Notes under the pieces: generated by a model | The model's database searches: none | Told to the model about the DNA's origin: nothing | The model's input: the letters and a program-made list of their open reading frames with translations, nothing else | Source of the DNA: Brevipalpus yothersi | Taxonomy: Eukaryota > Arthropoda > Arachnida > Trombidiformes > Tenuipalpidae | Direction: 5' to 3' | NCBI GenBank assembly: GCA_003956705.1 | Contig: QZCP01000186.1 | Coordinates: 1-64,000, forward strand | Length of the DNA stretch: 64,000 nucleotides | Shown here: positions 45,660 through 59,118 of the stretch, one piece after another | Layout of the letters: each line of letters starts with the position of its first letter | Position numbering within the stretch: position 1 is the first letter of the stretch | Made by a program: the position numbers and the translations under genes

Positions 45660-47700
45660 AAGCTTGAGAAATTCATCTGATCTTTGGTCCAATAAACTCA
45701 TCCATTTATCATAATTATCCTGTCACTTCTCCCTCTCAGCCTTAAAACGCTTCTCATTGACTCTATTAGTTAATTCTAATCTCACTCTTGTCAGTTCACT
45801 AACAACAGACCTGGTCAAGATGATCCATACATCTCATCGTAGTGTCGTCAATACTATTTTAATCAGTGACCCCTTTCTTGAAGCCTATTGGCACTTGATT
45901 TCAATCGAGAGAGAAGAGAAAGAGGAAAATAAGAAGCTCTCTTGAAAGCTTCACTTTCTATTTCAAGCCGTTCGTAGGACGGGAAACTCACTAGTTTTGA
46001 TGCATTCATTTCATCGATGCAAGAATATTTCGATAGAGAGATCATGTGTCTAAGATGAAATGATAGCAAACAATATTGTCCTAGTTTTCACCAAATAATA
46101 GTCAATTTACCGGATATGCGAGTTGTTGTTCATATGCCAGTTTGTTCTCAGTTTCCAGCCGAAGGAAAGTTATTAGGTTGGCAGATAAGTTTTTAGACTC
46201 GCTATGTTACGATCGAGCTAGACTTCTGATTTTTTGCACACGGATAGATTAGGTAATCAGAACACATAGAAAATTTTTTCAGATCTCCATAACCATTGAA
46301 CTCTGACCTACCAAATTCGATAGTTTTCAGGTCAAAATTAGCGACATTGAGACATATGAGCGGATTTTTTCGAAGGTTTTCCAGGATTTTTCTACTGGAT
46401 CTTATGAAAATCTGAAGTTCATTGTCGGATAGACTAGCAAAGCAAAAATTTCCATGAAAATATCAGATTTGGTATGAAAAATAGGAATTCGTTCCAATTC
46501 GAGCAAAAGTTTATGGCACACATGCGCATCCCCCAGGAAGACAACGATTGAATTTTCGAGCATATCTCGAAGTTCATGAGGTTCTGAATCCTAAAAATTT
46601 GGGTTATTAATGAGAAAAGTATACTCTTGAACTGTGAGAATTTTTGAAATAAGCGAGTGCCTGAATTTTGATGAATTTCAGTTCAAACTTAGACCAATTC
46701 AAATATTGCAGATAAAAATTTTGATGCCTTCAGAACTTTGTTCTAATCGTTCGAAAACAATTTTTTTCCCATGAAATTCAGTCTTTCTTGATCAAAATAC
46801 CTCGATAATCAAGATCATATCGAAAAAAACTCACCAGAATGCTTTTTTTCTCCTCGATGACAGTTTTAACAGAGCATTTTGAATTTTATGTGGAGCATTT
46901 CATCGATTTTTCTTAAAACTAGACCTGATCTAACGGGTATAACTTTTTTTCCACACATGATTTTCGATTTTTCTTTTTTTATTCTTGATCCGAATCTATA
47001 TTCTGCCCGCACACAAAAAATCAGAACTCTATCTCAATCCTATCATACCAAGTCTAAAAACTTATCTGCCAACCTAATAATTCTCTCTGGTTTTCACTAC
47101 TTCTAAATACTTCAAAACCAAACAACCCCTACTCCTAGTCCAACTAATTGTGAACAAATTTTCTCTCCGATATCACGAAACACTAAGCTGTATTCAATCA
47201 TGCTTCTCAGAACACAAATTGAGGTCAGCTTCGTTGTGATCTTATCTATCTCAAATGCTGGCTCAACGATTTTGATCAAACTTTGTTTCTGGTAAACTGG
47301 TAAACTATACAAGAGAGATAGCTCATGGAGTAGGAGAGGTGGAGGTGAGAGATAGATGAAATTTTGTTAGTGGTCTAGTAACACGTGATGAAGAGCCATC
47401 AATAGACCATATGGTGCTAACATTCTGTCTTACCGCAGCTCCAGGGAATCCCATTTGATTAGTTTCACCAAGTGAAGAGGAAAAAAGTTTTGATCGCAAA
47501 AAGCGCCAACTTAGAGCGCATGTTCAGTAGCTGAATAATAATTTTGTTTTCAAAACAAATACTTTTTCAATGTTTTTCATTTTTTTTCAGTTTTGATTGA
47601 TAAATTTTTTTTATATTTATAATAATATATATTGTTCAAATTATTCTTTCTAATCATCAATTGTTTAAGTTATTGTTGATAATATACGACTGTGATTCAT
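45660..47700. other. intergenic, no gene recognised
   Basis: Up to about 46150 it is protease 3' flank repeat; the rest is AT-rich with short unassigned ORFs. Confidence 0.4.
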
Positions 47701-47709
47701 ATATTCATC

Positions 47710-48365
47710 ATGTCTGTAGGCAAAGATTTGGTTGACAATCACAATTCATTTGGAAGCTCTTTTGTTGATGAAGTCAACTCTGGCGGTGTTTATCAGTATT
47801 TTGTGAATAATTTTCTGTATATTATTGAAGTTTTTTGGAGTTTTTTAATGATTGCCATGTGGACATTACATCTGATTGAATTTATGTCCAAAAGAGATAT
47901 TCGATGGGGTAAATTTTTTAGCCATGAGACACCATACAGTAAGATAGGTAAATATTTTGAAGCATTTAGCCAATGTACACATTGCTCACAATCCTATTAG
48001 AATCTCTTGATTATTTTATCATCCTTTCATTCATACCGATTCATTGATGAATCTTCATCAAGAGTCAAGTTACGTTGAGAAATACTCATAAAATCCATTT
48101 TACAGCTCGTAATGCAGGTACTCAAGCTGTCTGGATTGTGATATGGATCTTCACTCTTGACAATGATTTGCCCATTCAAGGCTGGAATTTTTTAAACACC
48201 TTAAAAGCAATTGCGGTGGTAGTGGCTTTGTTGACGATCTTATTGGAAGGTGTTAAAAATTTTCTCATTCGATATGAAGCTCAAATGAAGGAACAGCTTG
48301 TGGATGATGATGCGATTGATGTAGAGTCTCAGTCAGCGAAGGCAAAGAACGCAAAATCTTCCTGA
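47710..48365 (+). CDS. small membrane protein, two exons
   Basis: Exons 47710-47947 and 48106-48365; the 158-bp GT-AG intron keeps the frame and gives 165 residues. A first hydrophobic span is near residues 28-56 (FLYIIEVFWSFLMIAMWTLH), a second near 86-97 (AVWIVIWIF) and a third near 114-128 (IAVVVALLTILLEGV); the tail is hydrophilic and acidic, then Ser/Ala/Lys-rich. No family recognised. The intron and lack of damage suggest a real host gene. Confidence 0.65.
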
Positions 48366-48369
48366 ATAG

Positions 48370-51300
48370 ATTCAAATCGCGTTAATGGTCCATCTTGAAC
48401 TTTTTATGCTGTTTGTAAACCAAAAACTTTTGAAAGCTGTGATGGACTGTTAGAGAAACTGAAATTCCGAAACATACAGAACTCAAGTAAGTTCTCTTCT
48501 CATTCGGAATGGTAAATGGAAAATCTACATTGCCATTCTCACACATGCTATATTTGACATTTCTTCTTACTACAGAAAAGTTTTGTCTCTGAATCGAGAA
48601 ATCATGATGGACTGTCTTCAAAGTGATTTAGATCTTGTAAATAGGAGGCTGAAGGTGGACAGTTCATCAATTGATCAACGAAAAGCTTTATCAACTTCGA
48701 GAAGTCGGAAAATCACCCGCCCTTCACCACTATCCGAATGATCATTCACATCAAGCAAGAGAAGATTCAAGCTTTCTTGAACAAAAATGAAACATAGATC
48801 AACAATTTTTTTGTTGAAATTTTTTCCAACTTGATTTCGTTATGCTGTTATGCTGGTATGCTCTTATGAGCTTTCCAGTATTTCCATTCTTTGATAATCC
48901 TTGTTTAGAATGACCTATTTTATCGATATCCTCTGGTGATATACGTCGTTGGTGATGCTTACTAGATTGAGGTTGCCATCTATTCAAAACTAAAAATGCA
49001 TTTCTCCCAACTTTGTTATCAATTATGATCCTCTCACTCATTCGCAAATTCTCACTAACAAAATTGTAAGTTGGAATAAATTCAAAAACCGTCAAAGTTG
49101 TTCCACAGAAAAGATGTCCAATGAGCTGGATTCATATGAGGGAGTCTGACAGTTAGGAATCTTGGGGGTCTTTTTTTCTCATCAAAATAAAGAGATTTCC
49201 AAATTATCTCATGGCGCGATACGAATTATGAATATTACGTTGTTTTCCGTTTTTCATACCGATTGCTGTCTGATTTCGAGGAAATGCTATCATTTTCGTG
49301 CTCCACACTATCATATATCATATCACATATCTTTTCCACTATTCACACTGATGAAACCTCTCTTATCTACACACCTACCAATTTCCGATCAGCAAAATCA
49401 CTCGGATCATCGATGTCAAGTCGATCCTGTAAGAGGCTCCAAATTCCCACTCTGAGTTTAGAAATCATTTGTATTTGTATTTGTATTTGAATTTAATTTT
49501 CTATTAAGATGGATCATTACTACATTGAGAGTGATTTATTGATTGGTCAGCAAACCTCTCCTTCGAACTCTCTGATTCAAATATTCGATGGTATGATGTA
49601 TAATGATGATTGAACAGCATTCGAAATTTTCCAGCACCTACCTCTGATTGAGTGCGGAGTCAATCATACTGATCATAGTTATGAGACTCTAATTAAATAT
49701 CTTCCAGCTTGAAATCAGTCGCCAGCTATGAGTAAATGGATATCTTCGCCTTCTGAGTATTCTTCTTAATCAATCTTTTACGGAATTGATGTCAGCGTCT
49801 TTGTAAAACGAGAAGAATAGCCTCCAAATTTCATCTTTCCTTCTGAGATCACAAACTCTTTTTCAATGCTCGTAAACCTTGTGCACCTTGGACTATGGAG
49901 CAAAAAGAGATATTTTACAAGAAAGATGATCAATATCACTGTGATAAACACTCACCTCAGCTTCGAAGATTTCGATTCAGAATAGGAAACCGTCGATTCC
50001 TGATCAGGCTCAACATTTTCCCCTCTCTTCACTGTGATAGCACTATGAATAGTCTTCAAGTAACATTCCACCACAAAAAAAGAATGTTACACGCGTTGGA
50101 ACTGATCAAGAGGCCATTCTTCCCTCTAGACTTTGATCTTCAGTACCCAAGTTCACAATATCCCTCACGCATCTGAACTTTAAATATCAGTTTTCAGTAG
50201 TTTGGAGTCATTTTTAGCCACCCACAAAGAGAAGATGAGCATACTCAAGTATGAAAAGTTGCACTGTTGCGGAAACAAAATGCTGAAATTCTAGGAAGAA
50301 GAGGAAATATCGACTCAGAGGCAATGTAATTAGCTCAATTTTACCTACAGTTCTTCTCCTTCTGCTTCTCCTAACAGTCGAGGTTTATTGCATTCGATAC
50401 AGAATGCTTGGTCTCTTACATTGAAAGCAATCTTTGGAAAGTTCACATTGAAATTCAAATTAGAGATCACTCAAAAGGTAATCTCACCCTGGAGCAACCA
50501 CTTATATTCTTCTTGAAATCTATCAAATATTGTGGCTATTCCTCACAAAAATCCACCATTATGTCTTCGGCCTTTAGATCGTTCATCATGTCCCTGGCTT
50601 CCTTCGTTTCACAATTTGTCTGGAATAGTGATAAAATCATAACATACATGTAAATCTTCATTTTCAAAGATAATCATTAAATCGACTCGCAAGCGAAAGA
50701 AAGAAAGAAAGAGAGAGAGCATTTCGCCAAAAGAATTAGTGAAACTCTTTGAAACCCTGACAGAGCTTCCTACATGCTTCTCCTCCAGATGTTTTCAATG
50801 TATAATCTTGCTTGGAAAGGTAACACAGAGCCGAGTCACCATGCTTATCATCTAAGCTCAACTACGGAACGTTCAATCGGGGAAGCCCACAGCATCTTTG
50901 GTTGTAGAGAAAGAGAGGACTGTTTCTTGCGCTATCGTACTGAAATATTCCCTCTCAGATCCGATCCAATTAATTGTCGATCAAATTAAAACGATGCTGA
51001 TTTTTTTGCCACTTATTGAGAGTTTTTCGTCGAGTTTTTCTGGAACTTTTAGGAACGTTATGAGCTCCTAATTTAAAACCTTGACAAACGTACAATGGTA
51101 GAGAAGCTTCAGTTTTTCTCATTCTTTGGGTGAAGTGACAATATTCTCTGTTGTGGGCAAGTTCACAGATACATCTACATCATTTGCTTTCACATAATAT
51201 ATTTGCTTTTGCATCCTGAGGATTTGGAAAAACTGCTGTTTTATTCAATTACATGTACATAGAGTTAGGATGAGAGATGAAATTTCCTCTCGTTGAAACT

Positions 51301-52555
51301 CATCCCATTAAAACTCATCTAATAAAACATTATCGTGGTCAAAATGATTAGATTTATTATTTGCCGCTTCAAGCGAGCTCATTAGACAATATAATGATGT
51401 ACTCATGAATTAATTGACAACACTTCTTTATACTTGAATATCCTAGATAATAATCAATAATGATGTGAGAGAAGGTACAGAAGGTAGGACAGTAATCTGA
51501 CTAGCTTTGATAGAAGATAATATTAAACATTTTTGGATTGTGGATGCATGATATCCATCAGTTATCTTAACTAATAATTGAGCCAATATGGTTCTAACTC
51601 AGTAAGTTATTGTCTCATCTTCTCGAAATCGGTTTCTGCAGTATTACCGAGCAAATGAGAGGTGGATCTCTTGAGCATCATCAATCTTTTCGAGGCCATG
51701 AATTTAGAATTCTGAATTGGCATAGACCAACATTCTCAAGAGAAAATTGAAGTTTTGGATTAAGATAATAGAGGGATCGAACTCAATTGATTGTCACAGA
51801 TTATTTGATAGGGGATTTTCAGAGTGTTATTATGATGTCATGAAAACATGATTAACTAATTGCTATCTGGAGAGGATGCTGATCAAGCTTTAAGGCTTTC
51901 AGTGTGTTAAAATGAGAATATAATAGGGAATATCTGGATGAACTTATGTGTATAGCTCTCATCATGAAAATGCGGTGACATAAGATTTGCTTCATCAGAT
52001 GGATATGAATCAGATATATCACCAACCATAGTATCTTTGCGAATATTTCGATGATATGGAGCATAGAATCTCTATTGAACGGAGCAAAAATAGTTTGACC
52101 ATCAAGTTATTATCGAATGCAGTTAGGCTCTCAAGTCCGATACAAAATTGTATCTGATCATTATATAATATATACATGATACATGGATAAATTAATAGTA
52201 GTTATAGATAGAATTTTCTAATTATTGATGCATTATTCTTCCTCAATCTGATGATTTGAAGAACGATCGAAACTTGAGGTCTCTCTTCCTAGAGCATCTT
52301 ATAATTCGACTAGTATGTGTTCGCTTGTGAGATATGCTTGTGAGAATTCCCATTCAGCCTCCGAACAAAGTGATTTATTGATAGTGACAAATTTTTCCAG
52401 ATGCTATCATGCTACGATGAACGAGCTTGATGGTAGGAAAAAGAGTTGATGCATCCTCATCAGTAGACTCTTTAATTTATCTTTTCTTCTCAAATGGACT
52501 CAAATAATGATCAACGTCCAAATTAGTTCTGATCCTTTATTTGACTGGGGGCAAA
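48370..52555. other. intergenic, no gene recognised
   Basis: Several ORFs of 60-98 codons without motifs or splice support. Confidence 0.4.
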
Positions 52556-52560
52556 TACAA

Positions 52561-53051
52561 TTATTCGAAAAAGCCTTTGAACACGCCACATCTTTTACTT
52601 CTTTTTGGGTTTTTTACCACTTTATAATCATAAATGCACCAACATCGCCTCTTATCCTCGTTTGTTGCACACTGAGCGTAAGTCCGGGAATCTGAAAAAA
52701 TCATTCGAATTAATTAGTGGTTCAACAGATTCATTTTGATCAAATAATACGTTTCAAGGATCTATAGCATTCAGGATCGCCTGGTTGCTCATTCATCTTT
52801 TTACCAGCTAACAAGACGCAGTAACAGACCGGAGGTTTCGACAATAGGCATGAAGGGGTCAAGTTCTTGTAATGCATATCGTTAACTGATCTGAAGTTGC
52901 CTTAAGAGAAAAGATGTATCATAGTCAAATCCTCCTCAGCGGACCTCACAAACCATATCTCACCAGATTTTTGAGTGGATCGACTCATCACAATATGATA
53001 GACCGTGGCTACTAGAATCGAGATGTAGAGGAATTCTGAAAAACAATTCAT
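52561..53051 (-). CDS. small secreted cysteine-rich protein, family member A
   Basis: Three exons: 53051-52964, 52900-52751, 52691-52561; GT-AG introns, both phase 1, total 122 residues. Exon 1 encodes a signal peptide (MNCFSEFLYISILVATVYHI). Exon 2 carries C-x7-C-x-C-x16-C (CLLSKPPVCYC ... DPEC), exon 3 a similar module C-x8-C-x-C-x15-C (QCATNEDKRRCWC ... RC). Paralogues: 55199-55764, 61569-62063, a pseudogene at 56690-57167 and a lone first exon at 60551-60638. No known family recognised; an extracellular peptide (effector, venom or salivary type, or inhibitor) is inference. Acceptor at 52901 chosen because others give stops. Confidence 0.72.
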
Positions 53052-53099
53052 TTTCGGAAAGCCTTTTCACAAGCTTATCAGAATTATCTAGCACAGATT

Positions 53100-55190
53100 C
53101 GCTTTGAGGAAATGGAAAACGTGTCTCAACAAAACTTTTTCAAGCAGTTTGTTATGCATGAAAATCAAGGAAATTGGAGAATCAGAAAGGTATCGATTTT
53201 TCTTTCCAAAAGAAAAAAGAAGAGAAGCTGTTTTCTCTTCTTGAATCAGAAAACTTTCCACTCCAATTCTGCGATTAAACCAATCACTCTTAGCTCATAG
53301 CTTCAAACTATCATCATCATAATAATTATAGTAGCAAGAATGATTGATGACAAGATCATGGTGTTCTTCTGATTGTGAATTCTTCCTCCTCAAAAAATTC
53401 GAGAATTCATAAAAAAAGAGGCAAAATGAGGATTCACTTTGAATTGTTAAAAAAGTATCAATTACAAAAATTAGGTGTAGCAAAATTTTGCTCAAGTAAG
53501 TAGTCTAAAAACCCTATACACATAGGTATATATCGTTGATGAAGAGAGACAAATGAAAATAAAGGAAGAGGAGACTACCACGCCAGATATGGCACAAACT
53601 TACGTGTATGTGTTCAAATATTAGTATAATTGTATTTTCAAATGAAGGAAATCAGTCAAATACGATTGAAGTCTACATTGAAGTCTATCGTTTATGACGG
53701 TTGCTACATATTATACTCGGAAAGGCTAACAATTGATAATTTACCATGATAGCATAGGCTCAGAACTATATTGTTGTGTTGATGATACTTGTTATTCTCT
53801 ACTTGAATTTTCAGATTCATATTGTTGTATTATCTCCTGAATGACTTCCTCTTTTTCTATCTGCTGTGAGCATGATATGGCTAAGATTTCACTAACTCAG
53901 GTTTATATGTCAGGAGGAGCTAGAGTTATTAGACCTCATGACTATGGTATAATTAATCTAGAAACAACTGGAATCGGGAGAAGAATTGAGCGATCCGTTG
54001 ATAGTCAAAAGCTTCTCCCATTGAGTGTTTAGAAGAGAGGTAATATGATCCCAAAATCTCCCTTCTATTTACTTCAAGCAAATACCTTATTTCTCGGTTT
54101 ATAAGCTATAAGCTAAGCTATAGTTTCCACAGTGTCACCCGATTGCTTCCACTGTAGTGTCTCAAAAGGGGGGATAAATGGTAAAATCAAAAATTCAACA
54201 GGCTCTGAACCAGAAAATTTGCTGACTTGGCTGGGAAGATTCAATAATTCAAGTCTCAATCTGGGAATTTAATGCAATTTAATTTTTTCAACCAACTTGA
54301 CAGCATCTCCGTTTATTTTTGCTTTGATCACAGCATTTCATTAAAAACACGGCATTGAATCATAAAACTTCCAAGAGCGAAGCAACAATCAGATCTTCAT
54401 CATTGATTATCATTTAAGGGAAGTTACTCTGGGTTCATTTCTTGTGAGCATGATTTGCCACTTATTCTTAATCTGAAATCGTCTCGCATTCAACTATCAG
54501 TGATATCACCAGGGACAATTTTATTAGCAATCCAACTCTCAGGTATAACTTTCTACTCTACCCTTAAGTGTTTGAACAAGCCCTTTATAGTCATCATCTT
54601 CTCTAGCCTCATTGGAGAATCAACAGTAATTAGACTCAGAGTAATTTGAAGTAAATCCTAGTATCATCTTTTGTGAGATAATTTATCGAAGATAGTCAAC
54701 ACAACAGGAGATTCATTCCATGCTACATCAATTGCTCTTACTTGGCTAAATAGCTTGAGTTTCACATTGGGAATAAGGGATTCTCGAAACAGACCATTTT
54801 TGAGCCAACATGTTTTGAGGCTTGACATTCTTTCCCCAAAATTTTGCAGGAGCACAATCGAAAGCCTCAACGGCTAAAAAGTAAAAATATGTAGACACAA
54901 GAGACAATTTCAGACCCCCATGGCATCATTGAATGCTCGAATATTCTCTCAAAACGTGATCATCAGTTTAAGAATTTAATGAATAATCAAATATCGCGGT
55001 TTTTTTGCTAGGAGCATTCTGAAATTTCAGTGACAGGAATTACATTGTATGATATATTTTAATCGATTTTTAATTGTGCCTTGTAAACTGGGGGCTTGTT
55101 TGTTATGGGAAATTTTTCTGAATATCATGCTTTGATGGAAGGACCTGATCTTGAGCGAAGAAAAGCATTGCATTCTCACGAGTGAATTCG
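53100..55190. other. intergenic, no gene recognised
   Basis: No supported ORF; short AT-rich reading frames only. Confidence 0.4.
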
Positions 55191-55198
55191 TGAAATAA

Positions 55199-55764
55199 TC
55201 ACCTAAAATAGGGCATAAGAGCAAATGGATCTAGTGATTCGTTTGAGATGAAGGACCATGAACCGACAGCGCTTTTAAATACGTCACATCTAACATTCCT
55301 CTTTGGCCTAAGTACAGGTTCCCCATTATCTAAGCAGAAACATCGCCTCTTACCATGCAATGTTGCACACTGGGCGAACGTCCTGTTGTCTGTAAAATTT
55401 AGTTAAGCTGATTATTGGTTTGACAGATTCAGATTCTAAATTAGATAATACGTTTTATTGACACGTAGCATTCAGGATCACCCCATAAATCTTTGACCGC
55501 TCTTTTTTTACTGTTGAAAGCACAAGAGCAGATTGGAGGTTTCATCAAATGGCATGTAGGAGTTGAGTTTTTATACCCTTTTTTGTTCTGTGATCCCCCC
55601 TTTGCTTGAGAAAGATAAGAGAGAAGATCTATCAAAGTCAAATCCTCTTCACCAGACCTCTCAATTCATATCTCACCAGATTTTCGAGTGGATCGACTCA
55701 TCACAATATGATAGACCATGGCTACTAGAATCGAGATGTAGAGCAATCTTGAGAAACGATTCAT
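55199..55764 (-). CDS. small secreted cysteine-rich protein, family member B
   Basis: Exons 55764-55677, 55628-55452, 55389-55199; GT-AG, phase 1 introns, 151 residues. Signal peptide MNRFSRLLYISILVAMVYHI. Module 1 in exon 2: CHLMKPPICSC ... DPEC (C-x7-C-x-C-x17-C). Module 2 in exon 3: QCATLHGKRRCFC ... RC (C-x7-C-x-C-x15-C). It has about 23 more C-terminal residues than members A and C. Introns are very short (48 and 62 bp). No family recognised. Confidence 0.74.
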
Positions 55765-56689
55765 TTTCAGGGAGCCTTTCCAGCAGCTTATCAGAACACT
55801 ATTTTGAACAGATTTATTTAAGATTAATGAAAAACACCTCACATCAAAACTTTTCAAGCAGTTGGTTACGTATAAAAATTGAGGAAATCAGAGAATCGAA
55901 AATGGGTATCGATTTTTCCAAAGGGAGAAAGGGGAAGACATCTTTTCTGAGTAACAGTGACACCTCTTTCCAATCAAAGGATGAATTATGTCATCTCTAG
56001 CTCATAGTTTTGAATTATCATCATAAAATTCCATTCAAGCGACCTCAATCGAAGACATTTGCACCAATACTTTTTATAAAATTTTGCTCAAGTATTTTCT
56101 GATCTCTTTCTCCCCTTCTGAATTTTACCAATTAGTAATAATAATGAGAATCATTAAGTTAATGTTCAGAATGAGCATGAATTTTGTAATTTCATCTGTA
56201 AATTTCCCTTCAAAAAAAGTTGAAAATTCAGAAACAATTGATTAATTGAGGATCATAATCAAAAACCTTGATGACTGAAAGTGAAAAAGTTCCACATTAT
56301 ACATATGTAGGGAGCTTAACTCTACCTTCCTCTATTACTGATAAATTATGGGATTATTCTTGTTTATTAGAACATGATTCTTTTTTAGTTCGATAATCTA
56401 TGAATCTCGATTTTTTCTCATTCAGAGCAGTCCGAAATTCCAGTGGCGTGGACTTGGTAGAAAAATATTCATGACTCGATTCACGATAAGGGAATGGAGA
56501 TTCACTGAAAGTGACAAATTTCTCCACTCACCATCATTCTTTGATCGTGGGAATAGAACGAGAGTCTCTCATTCAATTTTTAACATTCCCACTAGTATAC
56601 TCTTTGAATTATCATCTCTTTCTCTCTCCACAATCAAGCGCTGCTCAATTTCAAAATTTGGTCTTGATGTTTTCTTCAGAGCAAATAAG
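55765..56689. other. upstream flank of member B, repeated at 60640-61560
   Basis: Extensive similarity between the two stretches (for example TAATAATAATGAGAATnATTAA near 56140 and 61000) shows a segmental duplication. No ORF supported. Confidence 0.6.
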
Positions 56690-57167
56690 ATGAGGTAAAG
56701 ATATCTTTGAAGACAGAGCATACAAGATGCTTCTTTGGTTCATTCACTTCCTCAGAATTAATATTGAAGTTGTATCTCTTGGTTTTATCCAGAGGGGATA
56801 TACTGAGCGATTGTCTTGTTGTTTGGAAGAATTAATCAAGCTGGCTATTAATTGAATGGATTCATTCTGTTTAAAAAGTACCTTTTTTGACATCAAGCAT
56901 CTGCCAGCTCCCTTCATTTGGAGGTCATTAAGATGAGCCCCCTTTTGAAAACATTTGCAATCTTGGAATCACGAGAAATCGTAAAGAACGGTTATTTCAA
57001 GGCAGTTCAGCTCACTGTCTGATCCACCTTTGTGAAGTGAAAAAAATTTATGAATACTGAACTTGGATTTGACTAGATTTTTTTGTTCATATTTCACCAG
57101 ATTTTACAGGACAATAAATCATAGCCACTAAAAACGAAATAAAGAGGAATTCCGAGTGACAATTCAT
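56690..57167 (-). pseudogene. cysteine-rich secreted protein pseudogene
   Basis: Exon 1 57167-57098 (MNCHSEFLFISFLVAMIYCP), exon 2 57027-56882, exon 3 remnant about 56823-56691. Compared with member C: an in-frame TGA in exon 2, one base fewer at the exon 2 end, which breaks phase, the exon 3 acceptor AG changed to AA, and Cys codons lost in exon 3. Clearly dead. Confidence 0.78.
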
Positions 57168-57947
57168 ATTCTTGGTATCTTCTGAGAAGTTGATTCGTGA
57201 AATGACTCAAACAAATTCGTTAGAATCTTGAAATTCATAGAAATATCTCTCACAGCTAACAGTTTTGCTCGGCATTTGAACACGTAATCGAAATTCATGA
57301 TAATGTTAGAGCTACAAACAGAGTATCGATTTCCTGATAGAGGAGAAAAGGGGGAAAGTTTGGGATGATGTTCAAAATGATTCGAAAAAACCAACAAAAT
57401 CAATAACGCCTCTTTTTTTCTTCGAATTCAGCAAATTTGAGCCTTAATGAAACCACGTAGCTCATAATTCTTTACTCTGAACTTCCAATTTTTCTCTCAT
57501 TGATCATGAGGCAATTTTCTTTTCTTCTCTTTGAATGTATTTCTTTGATGATTTAAATAAAATTGTGTTCAGATCTCTCCTTATTTCTTCTTTCTCCTTC
57601 AGGTCCATACGATTGGTATTCTTGTGAAAGGGAGAATGAATTTTGCTTCAAAAATTGAAAGAAGGGAAAAATCGGAGAAGGTTCCCACCTAGAAGCGAGT
57701 AATTTCCCTTTTTGATCAATTAAAGTACCCATGGATCTTTCTCTAATCTACTAAAATAATAATTCTCAGGATACTCCTCATCTTTTTTCTCAATCTCCCA
57801 AATTCCTCCCGAAAAAAAATTTTTCACTTCGAATAGAGTCCATTTTAGAGTTTAATGTCAGAAAATTCGAAAAGGGCACAGTGGAAGAAATTTCTATTAA
57901 GATTGTATCATTCAAGAGTAACAATCATATTCCACTTACAGGTCCCA

Positions 57948-58751
57948 TCATTCGTCAACATTTTCTTGTATCCAATCATACATGGTTGATATATTGGCAT
58001 AGACACTAACTTCTGGCTGATATTGTCGTCCCCAGCTAACCACTCCAATTTGGAGATACTTGCCATCCTCTCGAACAACAAGAGGTCCTCCTGAGTCTCC
58101 TCTGAAAGGACTTTCGATGAATTCTGCTCCATACTCCAATCGACATTCTTGGTCTTCCAACACGGGTAGCTCCACTGATTGTAGAAATCTTGATGATCCA
58201 CTACCTGCTGTTGTTTCACCGAAATTACCCACAAACCCAATCTTGTCTAGATAAGAACCCTTGGCCAGCGTCACAGATCGTGCTGTGAAGCCCTCGTTCA
58301 CCATCTTGAGGGACTCTTGCAGAATCAACAGGGCAAATGCATACATAAGAATCTCAGGATCTTCCACGATCCGATATAGAGGGTGAATTTTAATCATAGC
58401 TACCGTATACTTTTCGCCCTTTTCAAGCTTTTCTAGATTAACGATCCCAATCAGTACCCTCAAACCACTCAAGCAGGCATCATTGAATCCATCGACACAA
58501 TGGGCAGCCGTGATTATTGTCGTTGGAGTCAGGATTGAGCGGCCATAGAATTGATTTACATTTCCCTCTGCTGATGTTCAGCAAACCAGCACAGCTTGAT
58601 ACGGCACAGAGTCAATAGACGTGATAATGCCGTTTGTGATACGAGGAATTGGAGCAAGTTGAGTCTCCACCGGAGAACCACACGGTGAAGTCAAAACAAC
58701 CGAAAACTCAATACAAAAATGTAAAAAAACTGGTAAAAAGACGTCCATCAT
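57948..58751 (-). pseudogene. chymotrypsin-like protease pseudogene
   Basis: Collinear with the gene at 62943-63761 from MMDVFLP to the C-terminal DWIQENVDE. Breaks: frame changes and a TGA in the first quarter (near 58592). The open part (58472-57948) has the catalytic Asp replaced by Ala (MYAFALLIL against IYDIALLIL) and lacks the loop before the active Ser (ESPFRGDSGGP). The Cys before His is Arg (YGRSILTP). The Ser motif itself is intact. Confidence 0.9.
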
Positions 58752-58759
58752 GATGTCTA

Positions 58760-59087
58760 ACTGGTAATACAGTACAATATCGACTACAATATACTTGATA
58801 ACTTATTCAGAGGAGAGATGCTAACAAAATGATTATCCAGAGATGTTGCTGTCTTTCATACTGTTTCTCTCTCTCCCTCTGTTTCATCATCCTCCAATTC
58901 AAGCAGGAATAATTCTCAACAATCCACAGCTCATACATTCATGTTACGTAAAGGATTGAGCCTGCATTAAATTCGAAAACTCCCTTGCACGATGAAAATC
59001 GTCACATTGAAAACTATTGAGAACTGAACGCATCAAGATTCAGAATAGAAGTACGTATATTTAATCTTTCTTCCTCGAAACTTATAC

Positions 59088-59118
<31 letters not shown>

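Noticed and set aside
48799..49095. 98-codon basic minus-strand ORF
   Set aside because: No recognisable motif, no splice or paralogue support.
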